From: Rotaria sp. Silwood1
Lineage: Eukaryota > Rotifera > Eurotatoria > Philodinida > Philodinidae
Direction: 5' to 3'
DNA: 64,000 nucleotides
Assembly: GCA_905250075.1 (NCBI GenBank)
Contig: CAJNOP010000192.1
Location: forward strand, 257,956 to 321,955
In this document: one piece after another, positions 50,947 through 64,000 of the stretch
Position numbering within the stretch: position 1 is the first letter of the stretch
How the letters are laid out: the number at the start of each line of letters is the position of its first letter
Notes under the pieces: generated by a model
What the model saw: only the letters and a program-made list of their open reading frames with translations
What the model was told of the DNA's origin: nothing
The model's database searches: none
Position numbers and translations under genes: made by a program

Positions 50947-53900
50947 ATGGAACTAGATCCCAATGCAACATTTGTTAATAATATATCAACAAATCAACGT
51001 ATTGAACCATCACGTTGTGTAGATTTAATTGTACTTGGAATCAATTATCGTTCGAATGAAGAAGATGTTAGAAATTATTTTCAACAATTTGGTGAACTTG
51101 TCTTTTGTGAGGTAAGACAAATATAGAAATATATATATATATATTAGTCTATATTATGTTTCGTAGATAAAACGTGATGCGCAAGGTCAATCACGTGGAT
51201 TTGGTTTTGTTCGTTTTAAAGATTATGAATCACAATTAAATGCACTTAATAAACGCCATCATATTGATGGACGTACATGTGACTTAAAAATTCCGGATTC
51301 AAAGGTAAATTTTAATGAATTCAAAAAATACTAAATTTTTGTTTTATTTCAAGAATCCTGGTATGCATGAACCTGAATGTGCACGTAAAGTATTTGTAGC
51401 ACGTCTTCCAGGTAATAAAATGAATTTATTTCAGAAAAAAAGAAAAAAAAATGTTTTGTTTTTTTTTTTTTTCGTATGTTTAGAAATTGTTACTGCTGAT
51501 GATCTTAATCAATATTTTAAACGATTTGGAGAAGTAACTGATGTTTATATTCCTCGACCATCAAGAAGTTTTGCTTTTGTTACTTTTCTTGAATCATCTA
51601 TTGTTCCATCTTTATACGGTGATCATTTCATTAATGGGTATAAAATATTGAATTCTATTGAACATATTTTATTGTTTTGTTCATTTTTGTTTTCAGATGT
51701 AGTGTACATGTTGGACCAGCTGAACCAAAAGGCAAACCAAATGACAGTCAATTCAAACGATCAAAAGCAGGTAAAATATGATAATTAATTCTTCAATCAG
51801 AAAACAAGAAAGAAATCTGAGTACCTGCTACAGTATGCATCGAGATGAACATTTGGTTAAACATAGGATAATATAGTCGATTTAATCCTATAACACAGCT
51901 CTCAAGAGAAACTCAAAATTAGTATTCGACAAAATTGAATTGTTTGCCAGAAAAATTGAGTACATTTTCTCAATCCTCCACTCAAGCTCTATGCAATGGT
52001 AAGAAAAAGAGTTTTCTAGAATGTCATTTCAATGGCTAGTTTCATAAAATACTCTATACGCGCACATCTGATCTCAAAACATCGCTAGAATGTTCTTCGG
52101 TCAATTGTCTCTGATCGCTGTAGTTGTGAAAAACTATTATATTCGAAATGAACGCATTGAATTGCACCGAATGATATGTAACGCAAAACAATGCTGAAGA
52201 AAAAAAAAATTTTCATGTGTCATACTCAATCATTTTTTAGCAAGAAACTCATCTATCTATCTGCCATGGGATTAATTTACACTATGCGCCCTGCCTTTCC
52301 AAGATCTTCATGAGTAGAGCAACAAGTTGCCATCATGGGATGTTATTTCCTATGTGACATAGAGATCACAATGATCCCTGTCTCTCTGAAATATAATTTT
52401 CGATCGAACTGAAACTTTTTTTTGTGAGTACTACTAAACATCAGTAGAACAACTTTGAACCCGAAGAGTGGTAAGTATTCTGCTGGAAATACATTTACTT
52501 TACTCTGAATGAATGAGCACGAACTCTTCATTGAGCAAAATTGATTTCTGAGAAATGTCATTTTTTCGGTCTTTCTCATATGTATGTAAAGCGTTGTTTT
52601 CACCCAACGCTATTTGTAAGTTTAAGGTCTTGGCGACCGGAAAATGTTTTATTTTTTTCTGATGCCGAGTTCTTTTCTAGCTCTTAAAACATATTCAAGT
52701 GTACTATAAGTCTGATGTTAAGGAGGCACTCATCACAAAAATCATGTTTTAAATCTTTCTTATTTAGCACATGATCGATGCTAAACTACTTATTTCATCA
52801 TCGAAATATATTGTGCATGTTAAAGATGCATCGACCTACAGTGGAATAGTTGATAACTATGCATGAGAAACATAAAAAGTCCAAAATATTGAATAGAAAA
52901 AGACATTTGAGACTTTTCTCCGGGATACTCTGATGGAATCAGATGTAGGGTTTTTATTAGAAAAAAAAATATTGTATCGATGTATATCGGATGATTTGAT
53001 AAAATTAGTAGCAATCGAAAATTATCCAAAATTTAACTTTTAGGGTGTACTTTCAGCAACCTAGGATAACTTGTGTTTTACTATATGTGTCTCGAAAGTT
53101 GGATCTAGACATTCTTAAAAAAATCTTGCAAAGAAGCCGAGATGCCCTTAAGACTCACTTCCTGGCGGAAGTCTTTTTTTTTTCTCTAGAATAACCAATC
53201 TGACTAAAAACTTTGATCGAAAATACTGAGCTACCATAATATCAAGGATTTCTCCTCGGAATTTCATGATACAGCTTTTGAGTTCCTTTTAAAATGTATG
53301 CTGCAGAACACTTGGAATAAGAAGATACGTATTGGATGGAAAAAAAATTTCCAAGAGAGTTTTCAAAAAATTCCAGTCTTTTCGTAAGACTACATCCGAA
53401 TACATTACCATCCTCATCAAAGTTTAAAGTAAAAATGGTCGGTTTTACCTATGAAAAATATTTTCAAGTAGACGTAATAGAAATTGCAACCCGGTTGAAC
53501 GAAACTAAAAGAAGGTCATAAGTAGTCAAGATTGAGAAAACTGATGTTTTACGTTACGCTAATAAGAAAGCATATCCAGCTATCGAATGCCATTCGGCTT
53601 TGCATTAAGGCTAGGAGTAGATCTCTTTGAGACTAATAAAAACTTAATAAGATTCGGATTCATGGCCGTTGTAAGAAAATTTTTACTAGAAGAAAATCAT
53701 TTCCGAAAAATCCAAAAAATAAAGAATTTCTAGCTAAAATTATATGTACAGGTAAGTTTGATAGTCATAAGATTATCCTGAAAGCTCTAACAAAAACGAA
53801 CATGTCTGTCTCGAGACATGTTGGTTTTCATTCAAATTTCCAGCACTATCTAATGATTATTAAACATATCTCTGGTTGCACATTGCACTTGCGTCTATCA

Positions 53901-54491
53901 TATTATTTTTTGGTCAGCTCGGAATTAGACAAGCATTTCGCCCAGATCGAAATCAACATACGTTTGTGTTCTATCGAACAAGATAAACTTTTTAATCACT
54001 ACATCAGCATTTCATAAATTAAAAGAAAAACATATACAAATATTAACATTATAATCATTTTTTATTTAGATCGTAATTTTCATAATGTTCGTTCAATTCC
54101 ACCAGCCAATACACATCCCTATCCATCTTATTCTCAATATGGTACAGGTAATAATATGATGTCTGGTGGTGGTAATACTGGTAATGCTACAGCTTCAAAT
54201 AATCCAGATCAACAACAACAACAATTACTTTTACAACAAATGCTTAATCCAAATATGATGCAAGCTTTTCTTCAAGCATTTCAACAGCAACAACAACAAC
54301 AACAGCAGCAGCAGCAGCAACAACAACAACAACAAACGAATAAATATGATGCTAATAATTGGGCAACTGGTATCAATGATCAAGCGACGAATGCATATAG
54401 TCATCATCATTATCCGAATGGTCCAACGAGTGGTAAATTCAATGAATTTAATAATGATCCATGGGGTTCTCAACATCACACATATCGATAA
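50947..54491 (+). CDS. tardbp: TDP-43 homologue without N-terminal domain, polyQ tail, 336 aa
   Basis: Exons 50947-51111, 51167-51304, 51354-51411, 51484-51637, 51697-51770 and 54070-54491. RRM1 (about 24-100) begins CVDLIVLGINYRSNEEDV and has RNP1 RGFGFVRF and RHHIDGRTCDLKIP. RRM2 (about 112-190) begins RKVFVARLP and has DVYIPRPSRSFAFVTF and CSVHVGPAEPK. Both match TDP-43 block by block (CIDLIVLG, GFGFVRF, RHMIDGRWCDCKLP, FIPKPFRAFAFVTF, SVHISNAEPK). TDP-43 binds UG-rich RNA and controls splicing and 3'-end choice. The roughly 80-residue N-terminal oligomerisation domain is missing; only 23 residues precede RRM1. The prion-like tail is Asn/Gln-rich with 18 consecutive Gln instead of mainly Gly-rich. 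The 2.3-kb last intron is repeat-bearing. Confidence 0.93.
53812..53880 (+). repeat. Dispersed repeat family 2, copy B
   Basis: It matches 32205-32275 around TATCTAATGATTATTAAA at roughly 75-80%. Just upstream an inverted repeat AACATGTCT/AGACATGTT is present. It lies in the last TDP-43 intron. Confidence 0.45.
54282..54337 (+). repeat. CAA/CAG trinucleotide run encoding polyglutamine
   Basis: Eighteen consecutive Gln codons (CAA with a central block of CAG) in the TDP-43 tail. Confidence 0.9.
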
Positions 54492-54594
54492 AACTTTGGT
54501 GTCTGTGTCGTGTTTTTCTTTTTTTCTTTTGTTTCTTCTCTGTTTATTTCTCTTGTTCTTGCGATCTCATTTTTTTGAGTAGCTGCAATAATAC

Positions 54595-54777
54595 TCGCGC
54601 GTGTGTACGTTTTCTCCATTTTCTCTGTTTTTTTGCAGTGTGTGCGTGTGCGTGTGCGTGTGCGTGTCGCTAGTCTAACGAAAACAAAAAAAAGAATTTT
54701 GTGTCTTGTGTTTGACATTTTCCTTTTTTTTTTAAAAAAACGATCTGTTGTGTATTTGTATGTGTGGTGTTTGTTGC
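54595..54777 (+). promoter_or_regulatory. GU-rich tract in the TDP-43 3' UTR
   Basis: GCGCGTGTGTACGT at about 54597, a (GTGTGC)n run at 54638-54667 and a looser TGTGTATTTGTATGTGTGGT stretch at about 54748-54770 lie on the sense strand after the stop. TDP-43 is known to bind UG repeats and to autoregulate through its own 3' UTR. The run directly follows TTTTTTGCAG, an acceptor-like site. An autoregulatory role is inference. Confidence 0.55.
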
Positions 54778-54868
54778 ATAGACAATGTGATTTTTCTTTT
54801 TTTTTGGTATGTTTATATACGAAAGAAGAAGAACATGATTAAATTGATCTTCTATCTATAGATTTTAG

Positions 54869-57930
<3,062 letters not shown>

Positions 57931-58211
57931 AACAAAAACAAAAAAAAAAAACTTTATAATTCCGTTTATATAACCTAGTCAGACATCTATCTGAACATGA
58001 ACTAAACAAACTTATTATTATTGTTGTTGTTGTTGTTGTTTTTTTTTCCTTTTAAACACTTTTGTTGTTTGTTTCTAATTATGGTTGACAATGTAACCTA
58101 TGATGATATTATGTTTGTTTTTTTCTTGTCAGAAGAAAAACAAGAATACATTAAAAACAAATCATCTTGCTTTTCTCTTTTGAGATCATTTTCAAAGAAA
58201 AAAAAAACAGA

Positions 58212-59930
58212 ATGTTTCGAACTTTTGTCAGATATTTAACAAGTAAAACATTCATTAATCCAAAACCATTAGCACCAAGTAAACCAAAAGCATCTATTGA
58301 TTGCGTAAGTAAATATGACACACTATACAATGATACATATATATATATATATGTATGTGAAATATTTCATATAGGATAATTATTTTCAAGATGAACTTGA
58401 AATTCGACTTATTGCTGGAAAAGGTGGTGATGGAAAATCGTCATTTTCAAAAACTTTTCAGAATGAATTCGGAGGACCTAATGGAGGAGATGGTGGCAAT
58501 GGTGCTCACATTATCCTTCAAGGTAAACATATACAACAATGGAGATATCTTATGTGAAACATAATCTTAAGGTAGATCGTTCCGAAAAGCTTGTGGATTT
58601 AAAACATTGTTAATTTTTTGATAATGTACTTACGCGCAAGTATCTAGCTGAGAGTAAAGGCAAGAACGACACTTGGGGTTGCCAATCAGCTGTTGATGAA
58701 GGCTAATTTATCAGAGCTACGACTTTCTTTTGTTACAACTTAAACTGACGATTCATCTATAATCCTGGCAACCTCCTCGCTTTTTTGTTGTAAAATAAAT
58801 TTTAAAATGTATTTTAGCATCGAAATGTATAGCATCATTAAATAATATGAAAGATTTATACAAAGCTGATAATGGAGAACCAGGTGAAGCAAATTTTAAA
58901 AAAGGCAAATCAGCCGAACATCTGATTGTTCAAGTAAACAAAATATTTTATTGTTTTAATCACATCTACGTTTGCTTTAAAGGTACCCGTAGGTACAATT
59001 GTGAAGAAAATCAATGGAAATATTGTTTGTGAACTGAGAAAGCATGAACAGAAATTTATTGCTGCTCGCGGAGGTTTAGGTGAGATTGAGAGGTTAGTCT
59101 AATAATCTCGATATTCAATAAATGTTTTTTTTTTGTTTCATTTCATTTCTATAGGTGGTAAAGGTAATTATTATTTTTTATCAAATATGAATCGAGCACC
59201 AACTGAATGTGAATTGGGCGCTAATGGCGATAGGAAAAAATATAAACTTGAACTTCAACTTATAGCACATTTTGGTTTGGTAAATTATTCATTTGCTTAT
59301 CAATCATTATTTTATTGATGTTAGTTGTTTTGTTTTTTTTTTGTTAGCTTGGATTTCCAAATGCTGGTAAAAGTAGTCTTTTACGTGCAATATCAAGAGC
59401 ACGACCAATCGTTGGTGATTATGAATTTACTACACGTCAACCACAACTTGGTTCAATTGAATATGATGATTTCGTACAAATTCATGGTTGAAATCATATT
59501 TATTTATTTGTGTTTAATTTTTATTTTGTTCTTTCGTTTTTCAGTGGCTGATATTCCAGGTATTGTACCCGGTGCTAGTAAACAAGAACATGGCTTAGGA
59601 AGTAAATTTTTACGTCATATTGAACGATGTTTAGCATTACTTCTTATTATTGATATGAGTGTTGAACGTCCATGGGAACAATATGATTTATTAATGAATG
59701 AATTACGTGAATATAAAATGGATTTAATAAAAAAGCCTATTACGGTTATTGGAAATAAAATGGATGATCATGATGCTAAACTTCAACTTGATCAAACACG
59801 ACAATATATACCATTTCCGTTGCTACCGATATCCACAATAGAAAAAATAAACATTGATAAATTATTGTTATATTTAAGAAAACAGTATGATGAATTGATA
59901 ACTGATGAATGGCGTGATCGAATAAAATAA
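58212..59930 (+). CDS. mtg2: Mitochondrial Obg-family GTPase MTG2 (GTPBP5), 367 aa
   Basis: Seven exons: 58212-58304, 58375-58522, 58818-58933, 58983-59079, 59155-59279, 59348-59486, 59545-59930. A short basic N-terminus ([14 protein letters not shown]) looks like a mitochondrial presequence. The Gly-rich Obg fold covers about 38-185 ([46 protein letters not shown]). The G domain has P-loop GFPNAGKSS (195-203), G3 DIPG and G4 NKMD (310-313). Obg/MTG2 proteins assist assembly of the mitochondrial large ribosomal subunit. The protein ends shortly after the G domain, normal for the family. The ATG sits 281 bp after the PRMT1 stop and directly behind an AACAG acceptor-like site. An AATAAA overlaps the stop region. 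Confidence 0.95.
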
Positions 59931-60011
59931 ATAATAAACAAAAGAGAAACCAGTTTTATTTTCACGAAAAGATTTAATACATCATTTGATAATTAAATTT
60001 ACAACAAAATA

Positions 60012-60541
60012 CTTAGAGCATACCAAGAGTAGTAGTAGAGATATTGGACGGCGTTTCTCCAAAGATCGAATTGACGAATAAACATCAGAGATAAAATTGA
60101 TTCATATTCTTTTGGAACCTAATCGAACTGTGATTGTCATGGATGAGAGGCTACGTTCTTCGGCATATATCAACAAGGTACAGTGTTCAAACTTCGTTAC
60201 TATATCCATGGAATGGTTCTGAGATAGTCACATAGTGTGTATGGAGAGCTCAAGAACTCTGCAAAAGACTGACCTTCCATCTAGAGCTATGGCTAGTATG
60301 ACTTGTAGAAAAGATATGGGGCCAATGAACCTGTCGTTAGGCAGCGCATCATACCAAAAAGTAGCCAAAAAGTAAGATATTCTTCCTTTCTACGAACCGA
60401 TCTCATCTCTGATAACCAGAACGATTCTTTCAAACATTTAATGGAATAAAGACTGTATCAAACCATACAAATAGAAAGTTACTTTAAGCTTCTTATAAGA
60501 CATTAAAATATGTCCGCCACTACTTTTGGTATGCCCCAAAG
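60012..60541. mobile_element. Tc1/mariner-like element, degraded
   Basis: The termini are CTTAGAGCATACCAAGAGTA (left) and CTTTGGGGCATACCAAAAGT (right, reverse complement). The match goes on for about 34 bp to ATATT with roughly 75-80% identity. TA dinucleotides at 60010-60011 and 60542-60543 are the expected duplication. On the plus strand a short segment near 60130 reads VIVMDERLRSSAYI, resembling the first-Asp region of mariner-type transposases, but no long frame survives. It sits in the 630-bp gap between the 3' ends of MTG2 and UNG. Confidence 0.8.
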
Positions 60542-60562
60542 TAATGTAAATTTAATAGATAG

Positions 60563-62932
60563 TTAATCAAATGGTAATTTATCTTCAGATGGTAATTCAG
60601 ACCAATTAATCTCGTCAAGACCAGCAGCTTTAAGATAAGCATTTGTTTTAGAAAAATGCTTCAAAAAATAGATTCATTTTAGTAATTAAATACAATTCAA
60701 CTTCTCATATACTTTGCAATTGAAGAAACCATTAGAAGCAGATAATGGTGATGGATGAGCAGCTTTTAACACATAATGACGCTTCTAAATATAAAAGAAT
60801 ACGAAATATTCATATTTTGCAAAAATCTTTAATTATATAACTGGATCAATTTGACTTCCTTTACGTTGAGCATCTTTACCCCAAAGTAAAAAAACAATAT
60901 TCGATGATTGATCATTAAGATATTGAATAATAGCATCCTAAACAAAACATTTCGTGTTTTTTTTTTCAAAATCGATTAAATAATAATGTGATACAGTAAA
61001 TTTTTCCCATCCTTTGTCTCGATGAGAATTAGCTTTTTGTTTTTCAACAGTTAAACAAGCATTAAGTAATAAAACACCTTGTCTGGCCCAACCAGATAAT
61101 GTTCCATGTTTTGGTATTATAAAATCAGGTATATCACTTTCAAGTTCTTTAAATATGTTTTGTAGACTAGAAAATAAAATAATTTATATATTCATAAAGA
61201 AAAAAAAAACATAATATTGATAAAACCTCGGTGGTATTGGAATATTTTTTCGTACAGAAAAACTTAGTCCATGTGCTTGATTAGGTCCATGATATGGATC
61301 TTGTCCTAGTATAACAACTTTAACTTGGTTTAATTCACACATACGTGTAAATGTAAATACATGGCGTGGTGGTGGATAAATGACTATGCCTTTTTCTCGT
61401 TGGTCTGCAATAAAATTTGCTAACTATTGAAAATAAATAGAAATATATTGTTTTCTTTTATCTCGATAATACTTTTTTAAAATATTCTTTTGAAAATTCT
61501 TTTTCAAATGTTTTATACCATGATAGACCCATATTAACAACTAAGCCACGTGTTCTTTGAGTTTCAAGTTTCATTTTTTCTAATAATAAATTATTTTCAA
61601 TAGATTCATTTTCTTCAGTTTTTGGTAAAATAATAATTGAATTCGATTTTGATATGGACGACACTGTTTTTGCTTGCTAACGATTGGACATAGAATTCAA
61701 AAGAGTGAAGAAATTTCTTTTCACAAAAAGACAAGAACAACAGTTAAGTTTGTTTCAATGTAAACTTAATTCATTTTCTAAACCTACGATTAGAAGTAGG
61801 ACTTTCGTGTTCCTTCTCTCAGAACGAAGAATGTATAAATGTTTCAAATAAAAAAGGTCAATCAAAATGTGTAAACATCTCATACACTGACACCTCTACT
61901 GTGCTGTTTTCGTTCGAACACAGCAGGTATTGGCATCTGCACGAATACTTATGTATCGTAGATGATTTTTCTAATTACACACGAAATATTGTAGAACGGT
62001 GGTTGATTGCTTAAGGAGCTTTTTAACGACTTGATGGAAATTGCAACAACATCTACGATTGTAAACAGCTATCTATTGAAAAAAATATTATCTTTTCGAT
62101 TTATTGATCTCTATTACTTTACTTTTAATCTTGTCAATGAAAATTTTTTTCTGATTTCCATTGATTTCTAATATAGAAATCAGTTTATTAGCTCCTTGAT
62201 TTATCAAAATCGACAAGATCTCCTGTTAAAATCTATCGGTGAATCAATTGAAGTTTTTATTTGCTCCGATAAATACTTTCTTTTTCGTTTTCTCTTTCCT
62301 TGAAAAAAAAATTGGTTTTGGGACAAACACATGATATGATAACCCTCAAGGCGCGTTTCCTATAAAATTCAATTTGTGACTAAGTGCATAAAATTGAATC
62401 CATTTTTTAATTTAAAGAAGATACTTGAGGGAGTGTTGCTAGAGCGTCTCTTTTTGATATTGCTAATTTTATGGAAAAGATGGTCGAATAATGATGGTGA
62501 AAATTAAGTTTGAAGTCACTAGTCAAAAGTGTTTTCTTTCCAATAAAAAAGTTATTAACAAATCACAAGAAATTAGACTGAAATTTTTTTTTTTAATATA
62601 TGATTGGCTATCCTCATATATCTACCGAATATAGGTTTGGTCTACTACTTTCAAGAGTTGTTCATTGATCGTTATCATCAATTAATATTATAGATCTACT
62701 TATATTAAGACGTTAATGCTGTGTACAGTTCCATACAAATCATGTTTTTTTTACATGTGTGACTCTTTTTGAAAGAATCTTCACCAATTAAAAAAATGAA
62801 TAGAAGACGATTACGAAGCTGAGAAATATCATCGTAATGTAGTTTTACCTCTTTAATTGCTTCATGTTGAATAGTATTAGAATTTTCAAATTGTTTTTTG
62901 AAAAAATAAGTTATTGTTCTCTTTTGAATCAT
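60563..62932 (-). CDS. ung: Uracil-DNA glycosylase, nuclear-type N-terminus, 306 aa
   Basis: Seven exons: 62932-62849, 61676-61473, 61423-61227, 61166-60995, 60937-60842, 60784-60713, 60658-60563. The catalytic core carries the water-activating loop [18 protein letters not shown] (Asp138 catalytic), [28 protein letters not shown], the uracil-contact segment [10 protein letters not shown], and the Leu-intercalation loop HPSPLS (His261). UNG removes uracil from DNA in base-excision repair. The first exon, 1.17 kb upstream, encodes [14 protein letters not shown], which resembles the PCNA-binding start of human UNG2 (MIGQKTLYSFF), and splices in phase 0. The length fits UNG2 (313 aa). The spacing inside the PIP box differs by one residue, so exon 1 is the only uncertain part. 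Confidence 0.93.
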
Positions 62933-64000
62933 ACTATGTTATCAATCTAAAAGTATTGATCATTTAAAAATTTTAAGACATCCTAGAAAAAAGCTTTTTC
63001 TCTATGTTGGTGAATAATCACTCTAATGAAAAATACAAAACAAATTTTATCGCTTTACAAATTGATCATTTACCACACACTATAAAAAAAAACATCATAA
63101 AAAAGTTATCTTTTGCTTTGCTTTTATCGCTATTGTTCTATTTGGTAAATGCTTTTGAACTTGAATGTACATGCTAAATAAGCGTTTGATGAAATTATAT
63201 TTAAAAAAAATACAAAAAACTTTTGTATTAGTCATGTCGATTTACAAACCATTCTTGTGTTTTGTCAACGCTCACGAACATCACATTTTAGTTTTGATAG
63301 AGATTGTGTTCTTGACGTTTTTTTTTGGCTCATTTTTTTAAAATCAGTAACGTTTTTTATTACGATAAACCTCTGGTAAAAATATCACTATTCATCTTGA
63401 GTTTTTCAATCACTTTCTGTTTTCTTCTTCTATTATTTCGATTTCAGGGTGCATGTGCAGTTTAAGCATACTATACATTCAATTAGTGTATTGTGCACAT
63501 CAACCACAGTGAAATGAGGGCGATAGTTTGTTCAAACTGCGTATATACCTAACCAACATAGTGTCTGTATTAGACGAATGACTGGACGTGACTGATACAG
63601 AAATGATCGATATAATATGGAATACAATTTGATTGGCATAATTTAACAAAGATAAATGACGTTCACCATTGAATATTGTGTATGAATATAACTTATTTCC
63701 ACCTCACCAACCATTGTCCTGCAATCAAGGAATTTACAAAACTTACGTCATATTTGAGCGACCCCTACCCTCTCTAGAATAATCAGTCGTAATTAGTGGC
63801 GGACCTGATGTTCAATAAACTTGATTATGTAACCATCAACAAATGATAGTCAAAAACGAATCATCGTCTGAGGAACTTAACCCTTCATAAACAATGCTCA
63901 AAATAGTAGCGGTGGTGGGTGTGGAGTGTAGGTGTTAAATCCAATGTTTCAAGACTTCTACCACATGCATGGTCACACCTATCCACACTTACACCCAGTG
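62933..64000. other. Upstream flank of UNG, ends in telomere-like repeat
   Basis: No exon is supported on either strand. The last 95 bp contain the GGGTGT-rich block annotated separately. Confidence 0.45.
63911..64000. repeat. Second telomere-like GGGTGT hairpin
   Basis: GGTGGGTGTGGAGTGTAGGT at 63914 onward is followed by TGTTAAATCCAATG, matching TGTTAAACTACAATG beside the telomere-like hairpin at 1573-1625. An ACACCT/ACACCC-rich strand near 63974-63997 is its imperfect complement. The block runs to the window edge, so its extent is unknown. Confidence 0.6.

Noticed and set aside
51771-54069. TDP-43 last intron considered as an intact mobile element
   Set aside because: Apart from one diverged repeat segment I found no terminal repeats, target duplication or coding domain.
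54231-54479. Minus-strand Leu-rich open frame
   Set aside because: It is the antisense of the TDP-43 polyglutamine exon.

Overview
The window looks like AT-rich metazoan nuclear DNA from an animal with a compact genome. Twelve intron-containing protein genes are recognisable. Most introns are about 50-70 bp with GT-AG ends, and a minority are 1-2.6 kb and carry repeats. Clear animal orthologues (Par-3, TDP-43, PRMT1, SDHC, MTG2, UNG) rule out a prokaryote. Blocks of TGTGGG/ACACCC inside repeats, very short introns and the strong A/T codon bias would fit a bdelloid rotifer (TGTGGG is the reported Adineta vaga telomere unit), but that assignment is inference. I saw no rRNA, tRNA or CRISPR.

Layout. 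0.6-6.3 kb (+): a 16-exon hydrophilic coiled-coil protein I do not recognise, with two transposons in its introns. 6.4-7.2 kb (-): a small convergent gene encoding a degenerate four-fold repeat. 11.6-15.6 kb (+): a MATH/TRAF-like protein. 18.9-20.3 kb (-): an F-BAR protein. 25.2-33.7 kb (+): a 16-exon Par-3 polarity scaffold. 39.3-40.6 kb (+): a PA-TM-RING ubiquitin ligase. 44.8-46.5 kb (+): a protein with a PTB-like N-terminal half. 46.7-49.5 kb (-): SDHC. 50.9-54.5 kb (+): a TDP-43 homologue. 54.9-57.9 kb (+): PRMT1. 58.2-59.9 kb (+): MTG2, a mitochondrial Obg GTPase. 60.6-62.9 kb (-): UNG. The long intergenic stretches (7.3-11.6, 15.6-18.9, 20.3-25.2, 33.7-39.3, 40.6-44.7 and 62.9-64 kb) are AT-rich and show no convincing genes.

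The genes do not form one pathway. Par-3 and the F-BAR protein act at the cortex and membrane, TDP-43 and PRMT1 are RNA-metabolism genes in tandem, and SDHC and MTG2 are mitochondrial. TDP-43, PRMT1 and MTG2 lie on one strand with gaps of 377 and 281 bp and with splice-acceptor-like AGs close to their ATGs, so an SL-trans-spliced operon is possible.

The most notable non-genic structures are: (i) a 1.19-kb element at 1245-2434 with a 9-bp target duplication, terminal inverted repeats and 20-22-bp-phased subterminal GAGCAATA repeats, carrying telomere-like and GGTCAC hairpins; (ii) a hAT-like element at 26845-27871 with an 8-bp duplication; (iii) a Tc1/mariner-like element at 60012-60541 with TA duplications; (iv) a foldback element at about 2.9-3.7 kb; and (v) a GU-rich tract in the TDP-43 3' UTR that could be an autoregulatory TDP-43 binding site.
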